From NCBI GenBank assembly GCA_036803205.1, contig DAIRUS010000002.1, positions 36,664-100,663 on the forward strand: 64,000 nt of DNA, written 5' to 3'. Both the position numbers and the translations under genes were made by a program. Within the stretch, counting starts at the first letter, position 1. Every line of letters starts with the position of its first letter. The stretch is from DAIRUS01 sp036803205. Its GTDB lineage: Bacteria; Patescibacteriota; Minisyncoccia; Minisyncoccales; GBS-2. This document shows positions 16,507-23,858 of the stretch, piece after piece. Below the pieces are notes generated by a model, which was not told where the DNA came from, made no database searches, and saw nothing but the letters and a program-made list of their open reading frames with translations.

Positions 16507-17520
16507 AAAGAAGCTTATTTATATAAGAAATTGTCTAATAAAAAAGTTCAATGCCAAAATTGCAGCCATTACTGTGTTTTGTCTCCGGGAGAAAGAGGAA
16601 AATGCGGAGTGAGAGAAAACATTGATGGAAAATTGTATGCTCTAAATTATCGAAAGGTCATTGCCTATCATATTGATCCAATTGAAAAAAAACCATTTTT
16701 TCATTTTTTACCGGGAAGTTATTCTCTTTCGATTGCCACTGTTGGTTGCAACTTTTCTTGTTTTTGGTGTCAGAATTGGGATATTTCCCAAAATTTTAAA
16801 AATGTTAAAGAAATTCCCGGAAAAGATTTATCGCCGGAAGAAATTGTTGGTCTGGCTTTAAAAAATGAATTGCCAAGCATTTCTTATACTTATACCGAAC
16901 CAACCATCTTTTCCGAATATGCCCTCGAAACAATGAAAAAGGCAAAAGAAATGGGATTAAAAAATAATTGGGTAACAAATGGCTTTTGGTCAAAAGAATT
17001 ATTTGAGTTAATTTGGCCCTATTTGGATGCTGCTAATGTGGACCTGAAAGGGTGGTCAGAACAATTTTATCAAAAATATTGTGATGGAAGACTTCAGCCT
17101 GTTTTAGATAATCTAAAATTGATTAAGAAAAAGAAAATTTGGCTTGAGGTGACAACTTTAATTATTCCCACTTTAAATGACAAAGAGGAATGGTTTGAGG
17201 AAATTGCTAAATTTATTAAAGAAGAATTGAACGCGGAAACCCCTTGGCATGTTACTCGATTTTCTGGAGCAATTTCTTGGAAAATGCAACATCTTCCCGA
17301 TACTTCAGTTGAAACTTTACAAAAAGCTTGGCAAATAGGTAAAAAAATCGGCCTAAAATATGTCTATACCGGTAATATTCCCGGCCTCCCCTCAGAAGAC
17401 ACTTTTTGTCCAAAATGTGGTGCTTTGGTAATAGATAGAACAAATTACCTTATTCACCGTCATGATAAAAATGGTAGATGTCCAAAATGTAAGCAAGATT
17501 TAAATTTAATATTAAAATAA
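16504..17520 (+). CDS. amrS: AmmeMemoRadiSam system radical SAM enzyme
   Basis: A 338-residue radical SAM protein. The 4Fe-4S cluster motif is CNFSCFWCQNW (near residues 84-94), preceded by PFFHFLPGSYSLSIATVGC, typical of this family. An N-terminal cysteine cluster (CQNCSHYC, then CGV) and a C-terminal rubredoxin-like knuckle (FCPKCG, RCPKC) complete the family layout. The system pairs this enzyme with a Memo/extradiol-dioxygenase-like protein and an AMMECR1 protein; the reaction is not established to my knowledge. The dioxygenase-like partner is 49 bases downstream and the AMMECR1 partner is at 22637. Confidence 0.9.
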   Translation: MKEAYLYKKLSNKKVQCQNCSHYCVLSPGERGKCGVRENIDGKLYALNYRKVIAYHIDPIEKKPFFHFLPGSYSLSIATVGCNFSCFWCQNWDISQNFKNVKEIPGKDLSPEEIVGLALKNELPSISYTYTEPTIFSEYALETMKKAKEMGLKNNWVTNGFWSKELFELIWPYLDAANVDLKGWSEQFYQKYCDGRLQPVLDNLKLIKKKKIWLEVTTLIIPTLNDKEEWFEEIAKFIKEELNAETPWHVTRFSGAISWKMQHLPDTSVETLQKAWQIGKKIGLKYVYTGNIPGLPSEDTFCPKCGALVIDRTNYLIHRHDKNGRCPKCKQDLNLILK

Positions 17521-17569
17521 AAGCTCATCTATATATTTAAATCAGCACAGAAAAATACCAATTGATTTT

Positions 17570-18202
17570 ATGCCTTTAGTTTTTGCTTCAATTTCACCCC
17601 ATCCGCCAATAATTTTACCCTCAGTGGGTTCATCTCAAGATCGAGCCCAAGTAAAAAATACAATTGAGGCACTAGAAAACTTGGGAAAGAAATTGAAAGA
17701 GGCAAAACCGGATTTAATAATAATTTCCTCACCTCACCCTGATTGGGGATTTAATGTCCCCCTTTTCTTTTTAGCTCAAAATTTTAAAGGAAAAATCGAA
17801 CCTATTCTCATTGGTTTAGAAGAGCCAAAATTTTATTTTGAAGAAGGGAAAAACCTCTATCTAAAAATTTCCAGAGGTCCGACCCCTGAGAGGACTTTTG
17901 AGAGGGTTGGGATAATCGCCTCCGGTGATCTTTCCCATTGTCTAAAAGAAGAAGGTCCTTATGGATTTCATCCTGACGGCCCAAAATTTGATAAAGCATT
18001 CATTGAAGCATTAAAAAAGAAAGATATAGAAACAATTTTAAAGTTAGATGAAATGTATCCCGAGGCTGGCGAATGCGGTTTGAGCTCTTTTTGTTTTCTT
18101 TTGGGGATTTTAAAAGCTTCGGGCCTCAACTGGCAACCGGAGATATTGTCATACGAAGGACCTTTTGGTGTTGGATATCTGGTGGCAAATTTCAAATTTT
18201 AG
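17570..18202 (+). CDS. Class III extradiol dioxygenase-like (LigB/Memo fold) protein of the AmmeMemoRadiSam set
   Basis: A 210-residue protein. It starts FASISPHPPIILPSVG, with the early histidine pair of the LigB family, followed by IIISSPHPDWGF and SGDLSHCL, which supply metal-ligand-like histidines and acids. This fold includes Memo and subunit B of class III extradiol dioxygenases. Position directly after the radical SAM gene assigns it to the AmmeMemoRadiSam system rather than to aromatic breakdown, for which no other genes are seen. Transcription with the upstream gene is likely. Confidence 0.82.
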   Translation: MPLVFASISPHPPIILPSVGSSQDRAQVKNTIEALENLGKKLKEAKPDLIIISSPHPDWGFNVPLFFLAQNFKGKIEPILIGLEEPKFYFEEGKNLYLKISRGPTPERTFERVGIIASGDLSHCLKEEGPYGFHPDGPKFDKAFIEALKKKDIETILKLDEMYPEAGECGLSSFCFLLGILKASGLNWQPEILSYEGPFGVGYLVANFKF

Positions 18203-18255
18203 AATAAAAATTAACCTTGACTTTCTCTTAATTTTAATTTAAAACAAACTATCCC

Positions 18256-18345
18256 GGAGGGGTCGGATAATGGTATTCCACCGCTCTTGAAAAGCGGCGT
18301 CCATTTTTAATGGACTTGCGAGTTCGAATCTCGCCCCCTCCGCCA
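18256..18345 (+). tRNA. tRNA-Ser (anticodon TGA)
   Basis: A 90-base class II tRNA. The acceptor stem is GGAGGGG with CCCCTCC, the anticodon arm CCGCT / AGCGG encloses loop CTTGAAA (anticodon TGA), the variable arm is long (GTCCATT...AATGGAC), and the T-loop is TTCGAAT. The 3' CCA is encoded. The accessory block begins right after it, so it is a candidate integration site. Confidence 0.95.
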
Positions 18346-18556
18346 AGTTTTATCAAGTTTTATATTCAGCGAAATTGAAAGATGTTGCTTCGGCACAAAG
18401 CGCCGCAGGATGGTATTTTTCCGCTAAGAAAATCACTAAAGCTTTTTGGAGTGAGCATTAATAAATTAACAAAATAATTGTTACTAAAATTGTCGGCGGG
18501 TGGTAAACTATAAGTAAAGAAAGGTTTTCAAAAAATAATTTAACTTTAAAAAAACT
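18346..18556. other. Non-coding stretch after tRNA-Ser
   Basis: No convincing gene. A 10-base direct repeat (AGTTTTATCA, AGTTTTATAT) follows the tRNA immediately. The rest has a higher GC content than the core genes and only short open frames (about 30 codons) without a recognisable product. It looks like the boundary of an acquired block. Confidence 0.5.
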
Positions 18557-19183
18557 ATGAATCAAGAGAATGTGAACAAACTTGTAGATTGGATAAAAGC
18601 AAATCGCAATTATCCAATTGAACAACTTCGGCAATCTGCCCTACAGGGCGGAGCAAGTGAAGAAGATTTTAATGCGGCCTTAAATATCGTCAACGCGCCG
18701 GCGGCCGTATTGGAGTATAAGGGTGTTGGCATAAGATTTTTTGCATTGCTAATTGACACAATAATTTTCGGTATTTTGTTGTGGCTGTTTATGAAATTTT
18801 TTTCAGGTACATATGTTGGCGGTTGTGATTCCGATTTTAATATCGGTGCTACCATTCCGATAGACCAAAATAAAACATTTTATGGCTTGTGTGGTTTTTC
18901 AGCTCAACTCTACTTTTTAGCAATTTTTACTTATTACGTTTTGTTTGAATGGAAGCTCGGCGGAACACTTGGAAAATTGGTAACTGGAATGAGAGTTGTA
19001 AAATCGACGGGCGAACCGCTCGATTTGAAAGCTTCGCTGATAAGAAATGTTATGCGTATCGTAGACTTTTTACCATTCTTTTATCTTGTCGGTGCTATCT
19101 CTGTTTGGAATTCCAAAACAAAACAAAGAATCGGAGACAGATTAGCAAAAACGGTTGTGGTTTCTAAAAATAGCATTAAATAA
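18557..19183 (+). CDS. RDD family membrane protein
   Basis: A 208-residue protein with a soluble helical N-terminus (about 1-50) and an RDD domain (about 55-205) with four hydrophobic helices. Signatures are GVGIRFFALLIDTIIF with the Arg and Asp of the RDD motif, GGTLGKLVTGMRVV, and the late QRIGDRLAKTVVV. RDD proteins are membrane proteins of mostly unknown role, some involved in ion transport. The GC-richer codon choice differs from genes before 18 kb. It is five bases before the next gene. Confidence 0.82.
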   Translation: MNQENVNKLVDWIKANRNYPIEQLRQSALQGGASEEDFNAALNIVNAPAAVLEYKGVGIRFFALLIDTIIFGILLWLFMKFFSGTYVGGCDSDFNIGATIPIDQNKTFYGLCGFSAQLYFLAIFTYYVLFEWKLGGTLGKLVTGMRVVKSTGEPLDLKASLIRNVMRIVDFLPFFYLVGAISVWNSKTKQRIGDRLAKTVVVSKNSIK

Positions 19184-19188
19184 ATCTT

Positions 19189-19842
19189 ATGAAAAAAATT
19201 TCTACAATTTTATTTGCCGTTAGTTTGCTTTTAGTCGGAACAACTGTTTTTGCTCAAACAGTTCTCTTTCCGACTGATAAACAACAAATCGCAAATAACT
19301 TAGATAGCTTGGTTCAAGCAGTCAATGCTGGTGATACGCAAAAAATTTCCACCTTAATTTCTCCAAACAGCCAAAAATTATTATCTGATATACAAGAACG
19401 AATAAGGGGCGGAATTGCATATCAACTCGATTACCGTCCGCTTGATAGGAATTTTGAAATAATTAGTCAAAACCAAGTAAAAGTTAAAGCAAGATTTGCC
19501 GCTTCTGGTGTTGGTTGGAAAGTTAGCGGTTTATCAACATTCTTTGTTTTTGAAAAGCAAAACAATCAATGGCTCATTACTGATACGGATTTCTACAAAA
19601 AATTAGGGGCTGATTATGTTTTTGGAATATTAAAACGGGTGTTTATTTTTGTCGGCCCGGTATTTCTTCTGCTTTTTGTCTTTTGGCTTTGGATGCTGAT
19701 CGATTGTGTCAAAAGGGAATTTGACGACAAAGCATTGTGGATAATATTACTTATCTTTCTAAACTTTATCGCCGCATTTTTGTACTACTTCATCGTCAAG
19801 CGAAAAAATATAACTCGCAAGCCACTTGAGTTTAAGATGTAG
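19189..19842 (+). CDS. Exported/membrane protein with NTF2-like outer region and C-terminal membrane anchor
   Basis: A 217-residue protein with a clear N-terminal signal peptide (MKKISTILFAVSLLLVGTTV, cleavage likely after FAQ). An outer region of about 120 residues has the helix-plus-sheet look of SnoaL/NTF2-like domains (NAGDTQKISTLISPN, later NNQWLITDTDFY). Two C-terminal membrane helices follow, with LIDCVKREF between them and a basic KRKN end, resembling PLDc_N-type segments. No catalytic role can be assigned. It lies five bases after the RDD gene, in the same block. Confidence 0.65.
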   Translation: MKKISTILFAVSLLLVGTTVFAQTVLFPTDKQQIANNLDSLVQAVNAGDTQKISTLISPNSQKLLSDIQERIRGGIAYQLDYRPLDRNFEIISQNQVKVKARFAASGVGWKVSGLSTFFVFEKQNNQWLITDTDFYKKLGADYVFGILKRVFIFVGPVFLLLFVFWLWMLIDCVKREFDDKALWIILLIFLNFIAAFLYYFIVKRKNITRKPLEFKM

Positions 19843-19899
19843 CGTAAACGCAGTTAGTAAGATGCTATGTCTATAAGTGAATAGCCCAAAAGAAATTCG

Positions 19900-20535
19900 T
19901 TGGGCGATCTGTCTTTATGGTTTTTGCTGTTTTCAAATGTCGCGACAATCTTTTTCGCAATAACTGAAAACTGGAATTTATTAACCATAATGTGGGTGTA
20001 TTGGCTTCAGAGTATAACCATTGGATTCTTTAATTTTATTCTGATACTTCAGCTAAAAGAATTCTCCACTGAAGGATTTAAGATCAACGACCGACCCACT
20101 CAACCCACACAAAGCACAAAAATTTTTACTGCATTTTTCTTTTTGTTTCATTTTGGATTTTTTCATTTCGGTTATTTGATGTTTCTTTTAGCGGGAGCAT
20201 TTACTAAAGCATATGGAAATACGCTAAACTCCGCTGAATTAAAATTTATTTTGTTAACCGCCCTGCTCTTTTTTATCAACCATCTTTTTTCTTATTTTTC
20301 TTTTTCTTATTTTTACAACAAACCGCCAAATACCAAAAAAACAAAATATCGACTCGCTCATGTTTTACCTTTATCCAAGAACAATTCCAATGCATCTGAC
20401 AATAATTTTTGGCTATTCGTTTGGCAGTGCCTTGCCTTTATTCTTGTGCTTAAAACATTCGCTGATGCTATAATGTATGTTGTAGAGCACAATGTTTTGA
20501 GAAAAGGCGAAGAGCAACAAACGCAGATAATTTAA
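19900..20535 (+). CDS. DUF6498-like polytopic membrane protein
   Basis: A 211-residue protein with five or six hydrophobic segments. The WVYWLQSITIGFFNFI element and the FHFGFFHFGYLMF segment resemble the DUF6498 family, whose role is unknown. The start is uncertain: the frame opens with TTG at 19900 and the first ATG is about 30 codons later, inside a membrane helix. A hairpin (CGTATTT / AAATACG, 20541-20563) follows the stop. Third gene of the accessory block after tRNA-Ser. Confidence 0.6.
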   Translation: MGDLSLWFLLFSNVATIFFAITENWNLLTIMWVYWLQSITIGFFNFILILQLKEFSTEGFKINDRPTQPTQSTKIFTAFFFLFHFGFFHFGYLMFLLAGAFTKAYGNTLNSAELKFILLTALLFFINHLFSYFSFSYFYNKPPNTKKTKYRLAHVLPLSKNNSNASDNNFWLFVWQCLAFILVLKTFADAIMYVVEHNVLRKGEEQQTQII

Positions 20536-20790
20536 GGCGGCGTATTTTGCAAAGCGAAATACGAAAAATTGCGGAGGCAAAAAAGCGAGGGCGGGCAAAA
20601 ATTCCTTTCCCCCAACCTCTTTTCCTTCCCGTCCCGCCCGAACGGAAAAGTTTTCTGCTCTGTCGTCTCGCCGAAGGCGGGAGCAATCAAAATTCAAAGT
20701 CCGGATTTTCGTCAAAAAAAGAAAAAAGTTCGGATTTTGTCCAAAAGGTACCGCAGTACTTTAATTTAAAAGATTGAAAAGGAGGTAAAA
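20536..20790. other. GC-rich non-coding stretch with hairpin and repeated pieces
   Basis: Composition is much richer in GC than the core. It begins with a hairpin (20541-20563), contains a C/G-rich part around 20610-20680, and has two similar pieces built on TCCGGATTTT and TTCGGATTTT near 20700-20740. Several open frames overlap here in different phases, but none resembles a known protein. It may be a leader or a relic of mobile DNA. Confidence 0.4.
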
Positions 20791-20857
20791 ATGAGAAGGG
20801 AGAAACTGGTGGAATTACTGAAAGAATGTCAGAGAAAAAAGCAAAGTGTAGGCATTT
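20791..20857 (+). CDS. 5' end of an unidentified gene cut by the second gap
   Basis: An AGGAGG ribosome site about seven bases upstream leads to an ATG at 20791 and 22 open codons (MRREKLVELLKECQRKKQSV...) before the Ns. The visible part is a charged helix, too little to name. Its 3' part must lie in the gap; the terminator just after the gap may belong to it. Confidence 0.55.
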
Positions 20858-20957
20858 NNNNNNNNNNNNNNNNNNNNNNNNNNNNNNNNNNNNNNNNNNN
20901 NNNNNNNNNNNNNNNNNNNNNNNNNNNNNNNNNNNNNNNNNNNNNNNNNNNNNNNNN
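20858..20957. other. 100-N scaffold gap
   Basis: Exactly 100 Ns. Unlike the first gap, the flanks share no overlap, so real sequence is missing here and its length is unknown. The gap interrupts the gene starting at 20791. Confidence 0.95.
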
Positions 20958-20965
20958 TTTAAAAT

Positions 20966-20989
20966 AGACCCAAACTTGTGTTTGGGTCT
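20966..20989 (+). terminator. Rho-independent terminator after the gap
   Basis: A 10-bp stem (AGACCCAAAC / GTTTGGGTCT) with a TTGT loop followed by TTTTCTCTTTTTTTT. It would end a plus-strand transcript coming from the gap region. Confidence 0.88.
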
Positions 20990-21067
20990 TTTCTCTTTTT
21001 TTTAAAAATTGAGATAATAAAGAAGAATATTCTATAATAAAAAAGAAGATTCTTTAAGTTATTAACC

Positions 21068-21823
21068 ATGAATTCAAAGTTAATTGAAATAAAAAAGGCG
21101 GAAAAGATTGTTTTTGTTGGCGATACTCATGGCGATTTAGAAGCAAGTCAAAAAGTTATTAAGAATTACTTAAGGCCTGAATATAAAATTGTTTTTTTAG
21201 GAGATTATGTTGACAGAGGCCCTTTTTCAAAAGAAAACCTTGATTTTTTATTAGAAATGAGAAGAAAACATCTTAATCAAATTTATTTATTACAAGGAAA
21301 TCACGAAGGGCATTACATTTTAAAATTTTCTCCAGCCGAATTTTGGGAAAGTTTGACACCAAAAGAATATCAAAAATATTCTTCAATAGTTGAAAAATTC
21401 CCTCTCATTGTCATAGCAAAAGATATCATTGCCCTTCATGGCGCCATTCCCGAATTGGACGAAGGGCTACGGCTACATAACAATGAACTTTCTGGACAGA
21501 TTGAAAAGATTAAAAATGGTGATGAAAATTGGTTTCGGATTTGCTGGGGAGATTTTATTGAAAAACCTGGAAGGTATTTAGGAATTAACCCCTTTTCTGG
21601 TCGTCCCCAATTTGGCCAGGATTATTTTTTTAGGTTAATGGAAAAGTTTGGAAAAAAAGTCTTAATTAGATCTCACCAACCCGATTGCCCAAAATTTATG
21701 TTTGAAAAAAGATGCTTGACTATTTTTACTTCTTCAACCTCTGCCAAAGAACGAAATATTGCCATTTTTGATTTCCAAAAAGAGATTAAAAGCGCCCAAG
21801 ATTTGGAAGTGAAAAGAATATGA
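21068..21823 (+). CDS. PPP-type metallophosphatase (serine/threonine phosphatase-like)
   Basis: A 251-residue calcineurin-like phosphoesterase with all metal-site motifs of the PPP branch: GDTHGDLEA (about 18-26), GDYVDRG (about 46-52), GNHEGHY (about 77-83), ALHGAIP and a late RSHQPD. The PPP form suggests protein or small-ester phosphatase activity. Its TGA overlaps the next ATG by four bases, so the two phosphoesterases are coupled. No ribosome site is evident. Confidence 0.87.
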   Translation: MNSKLIEIKKAEKIVFVGDTHGDLEASQKVIKNYLRPEYKIVFLGDYVDRGPFSKENLDFLLEMRRKHLNQIYLLQGNHEGHYILKFSPAEFWESLTPKEYQKYSSIVEKFPLIVIAKDIIALHGAIPELDEGLRLHNNELSGQIEKIKNGDENWFRICWGDFIEKPGRYLGINPFSGRPQFGQDYFFRLMEKFGKKVLIRSHQPDCPKFMFEKRCLTIFTSSTSAKERNIAIFDFQKEIKSAQDLEVKRI

Positions 21824-22317
21824 AAATTGCCATCATTTCAGATAGCCATGATAACTTGGCAAATTTGAAGAAAGCCCTTTCCTTAATCAAAAAAGAAAGA
21901 GTTAAATTTCTCATTCATTGTGGAGATATTTTTAAACCTGAGATGCTCAAAAAAATCTTAAAAAATTTTTCAGGAAAGGCAAATTTTGTATTAAGTGATG
22001 TTGATGAAGATTATTTCCAAAATGTTGAGGAAGACTATTTTAAAGATTTGCCAAAATGTAGGATTTGGAAAAAATTTGGTGAGATGAAAATTAAGAGTAA
22101 AAAAATTGCCTTTTCTCACTCCCCAAAAATAGCCTTAAAATTAGCTTTTTCTCAAAAATATGATATTGTTTTTTATGGCCATTTACACAAACCCTGGCAA
22201 TCAAAAATCAAAAAAACAAAATTGGTCAATCCGGGAAACGTTGCCGGTTTATTTTTTCGCTCCAGTTTTGCCATCTACGACCTAAAGACCGAAAAACTGG
22301 AATTAAAAATTTTATAA
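21820..22317 (+). CDS. YfcE/MJ0936-type metallophosphodiesterase
   Basis: A 165-residue phosphodiesterase with MKIAIISDSHDN at the start, HCGDIFKPE (metal-binding Asp), AFSHSPK in place of the usual GNC/HGH region, and YGHLHKPWQ near the C-terminus. Enzymes of this group cleave phosphodiester model substrates; the natural substrate is not known. The canonical GNCD motif is replaced by a LSDVDEDY segment, so activity may be altered. It is translated from the end of the preceding gene. Confidence 0.82.
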   Translation: MKIAIISDSHDNLANLKKALSLIKKERVKFLIHCGDIFKPEMLKKILKNFSGKANFVLSDVDEDYFQNVEEDYFKDLPKCRIWKKFGEMKIKSKKIAFSHSPKIALKLAFSQKYDIVFYGHLHKPWQSKIKKTKLVNPGNVAGLFFRSSFAIYDLKTEKLELKIL

Positions 22318-22421
22318 ATTTTTCCTTATATGGAGTTGATGATTGCAGCATCCATTATACCTTCTTTTCATATTTTTTTGAGAGATAGAGTGTATCATAT
22401 CATATGAATCAGTAAAAGGAC

Positions 22422-22451
22422 TTGACAAGACGACTTGTTTCATAATATAAT
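22422..22451 (+). promoter_or_regulatory. Consensus sigma-70-type promoter (TTGACA-18-TATAAT) of the small RNA
   Basis: TTGACA at 22422-22427 and TATAAT at 22446-22451, spacer 18. This is among the best promoter matches in the window and it faces no open reading frame, only a structured sequence ending in a terminator. Expected start is near 22458. Confidence 0.82.
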
Positions 22452-22457
22452 GGAACT

Positions 22458-22616
22458 GCGCGAGAACAGCGAGAGCCCGCAAAAAACTCGCGCCGGGGGC
22501 CCTGAGCCCAGCCCAGGGCCCCCGCCTCCTCCCCCAATAAAGTAGTTCTTTCAACAATAGTAGTTCTTTAGTAGTGCTTTTTCTAGTTTTTCTAGGTGTC
22601 TTTTGACACCTTTTTG
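22458..22616 (+). ncRNA. Candidate structured small RNA with C-rich anti-Shine-Dalgarno segment
   Basis: Bounded by a consensus promoter and a terminator, about 159 bases. Predicted by eye: hairpin 1 pairs GCGCGAG (22458-22464) with CTCGCGC (22487-22493). Hairpin 2 is a very strong stem, GGGGGCCCTG (22495-22504) with CAGGGCCCCC (22514-22523). A single-stranded GCCTCCTCCCCC segment (22524-22535) then contains CCTCCT, complementary to ribosome sites. A twice-repeated GTAGTTCTTT follows, then the terminator. GC content is far above the surroundings. I see none of the conserved cores of SRP RNA, tmRNA, or RNase P RNA. It could be a trans-acting sRNA or an unlinked leader. Confidence 0.62.
22594..22616 (+). 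terminator. Rho-independent terminator of the small RNA
   Basis: Stem AGGTGTC / GACACCT with a TTTT loop, followed by TTTTGATTTTTTTT. The downstream arm doubles as the -35 box of the next promoter. Confidence 0.85.
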
Positions 22617-22630
22617 ATTTTTTTTATAAT
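22603..22630 (+). promoter_or_regulatory. Promoter for the AMMECR1 gene, leaderless arrangement
   Basis: TTGACA (22603-22608) and TATAAT (22625-22630) with a 16-base spacer. The ATG follows only six bases after the -10 box, so the mRNA would begin at or next to its start codon. No Shine-Dalgarno sequence exists. The -35 box is inside the terminator stem of the upstream RNA. Confidence 0.72.
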
Positions 22631-22636
22631 GAATTT

Positions 22637-23200
22637 ATGAATCCTTATTCGGAATTAGCCAAAAAAGCAGTTGAAACTTTTATTAAAGAAAAAATTATCA
22701 TCTCGCCTCCTCTTGATCTTCCAAAAGAGTTTTTGGAAAAAAAAGCAGGCATTTTTGTTAGTATTCATAAGGAAAAATCATTGAGAGGCTGTATTGGCAC
22801 TTATTTGCCGACCAAAATCAATATTGCTGAAGAAATTATTCACAATGCGATTTCGGCCGCCACTGAAGATTGTCGATTTGAACCAATTAAAAAAGAAGAA
22901 TTAACTTCCCTCACTTATACGGTTTATATTTTAAGTCTTCCTGAATTAGTTAAAGACTTAAAAGAATTGAATCCTAAGAAATATGGAGTAATAGTAAAAA
23001 CTTTTCCCCTTGCCTTTCCCAACGAAGAGGTAATTTTTAATGGGCATCAGGTTTCAAAAACCGGACTTTTGCTTCCCGATTTAGAAGGGGTGGAGACTGT
23101 AGAAAAACAAATTTCCATCGCTTGTCAAAAAGGAGAAATTGACCCAACAAGAGAAAAAATCTTTATTTACAAATTCGTCGTTGAGAAATATGAAGATTGA
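22637..23200 (+). CDS. AMMECR1-domain protein (AmmeMemoRadiSam system protein A)
   Basis: A 187-residue AMMECR1-fold protein with the invariant LRGCIGT motif (about 54-60), the upstream GIFVSIHK strand, and the FEPIKKEEL segment that follows the conserved Arg. It is the third member of the AmmeMemoRadiSam set, whose other two genes end at 18202. In this genome about 4.4 kb of other material separates them. The PHP-domain gene starts inside its last codons (11-base overlap), so they are co-translated. Confidence 0.9.
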   Translation: MNPYSELAKKAVETFIKEKIIISPPLDLPKEFLEKKAGIFVSIHKEKSLRGCIGTYLPTKINIAEEIIHNAISAATEDCRFEPIKKEELTSLTYTVYILSLPELVKDLKELNPKKYGVIVKTFPLAFPNEEVIFNGHQVSKTGLLLPDLEGVETVEKQISIACQKGEIDPTREKIFIYKFVVEKYED

Positions 23201-23858
23201 CTTACATTGTCATAGCTTTTATTCAAATGATGGAATTTCTTCGCCGGAGAAATTGTTAAAGACTGCTCTCCAAAAAGGATTAGATGGTATTGCCCTGACT
23301 GACCATAATACAATTGCCGGCTGGGAAGAAGCAAAAAAAATAGCCGAAAAATTGAACGCTTTTTTGATTTTAGGTCAAGAGATTAAAGTTAAAAAAAATG
23401 GTAAAAAAATCGGCGAGGTGTTAGCCCTTTTTTTAAAGAAAGAAATAAAATCAAGGGAGATTTTCGATGTTTTTAAAGAAGTCAAAGAGCAAGGAGGTAT
23501 AATTATTATTCCCCACCCATTTCATTTCCCCGAGAATTTTAAAGATAATTTAGAAAAATATCTTCCTTTTATTGATGGGATTGAGGTGTTTAATGCTCGC
23601 CACCCCCTCAAAATTTTTGATAAAAAAGCCTTAAAGTTTGCCCAAAAAAATAACTTAGCTTTTGTTGCTGGAAGCGATACTCATTGGGAAAAAGATGTAG
23701 GTAGTGCCTATACCTTAGTGAAAGAAGCAAATAATTTAGAGGATTTTAAAAAAGCGATTTTAGAAAGAAAAACAGAGATAGAAGGTAAAAAATCTTCCTT
23801 CTGGACATTGTTTTTCCCTTTTTTAGCAAAAACTAAACATTTTTTATTGCCCAAATAA
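23190..23858 (+). CDS. PHP-domain metal-dependent phosphoesterase
   Basis: A 222-residue PHP protein (TrpH/YciV-like). Metal-binding motifs are IDLHCHSFYSNDG at the N-terminus, ALTDHNTIAGW, an Asp/Glu in LGQEIKV, IIPHPFH and AGSDTHW. The ATG at 23190 is preferred because the protein then starts directly with the HxH motif; a start at 23139 would only add residues overlapping the upstream gene. Its 3' end overlaps the convergent phosphatidyltransferase gene by 26 bases. Substrate is unknown; nucleotide 5' or 3',5' phosphates are typical. Confidence 0.87.
   Translation: MKIDLHCHSFYSNDGISSPEKLLKTALQKGLDGIALTDHNTIAGWEEAKKIAEKLNAFLILGQEIKVKKNGKKIGEVLALFLKKEIKSREIFDVFKEVKEQGGIIIIPHPFHFPENFKDNLEKYLPFIDGIEVFNARHPLKIFDKKALKFAQKNNLAFVAGSDTHWEKDVGSAYTLVKEANNLEDFKKAILERKTEIEGKKSSFWTLFFPFLAKTKHFLLPK

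Noticed and set aside
20413..20777. Several overlapping open frames in the GC-rich stretch after the DUF6498-like gene
   Set aside because: They overlap in three or more phases, have no ribosome sites, are rich in Arg/Pro/Lys as expected from composition, and match no family.
18331..22545. Copied tRNA-Ser 3' end marking the far border of an integrated element
   Set aside because: I found no repeat of the tRNA 3' end downstream in 18346-22636, and no integrase. A border hidden in the second gap cannot be excluded.
22458..22616. Assignment of the structured RNA as 6S, SRP or RNase P RNA
   Set aside because: Length and promoter/terminator fit a small RNA, but none of the conserved core sequences is visible, and the end pairing typical of 6S is weak.
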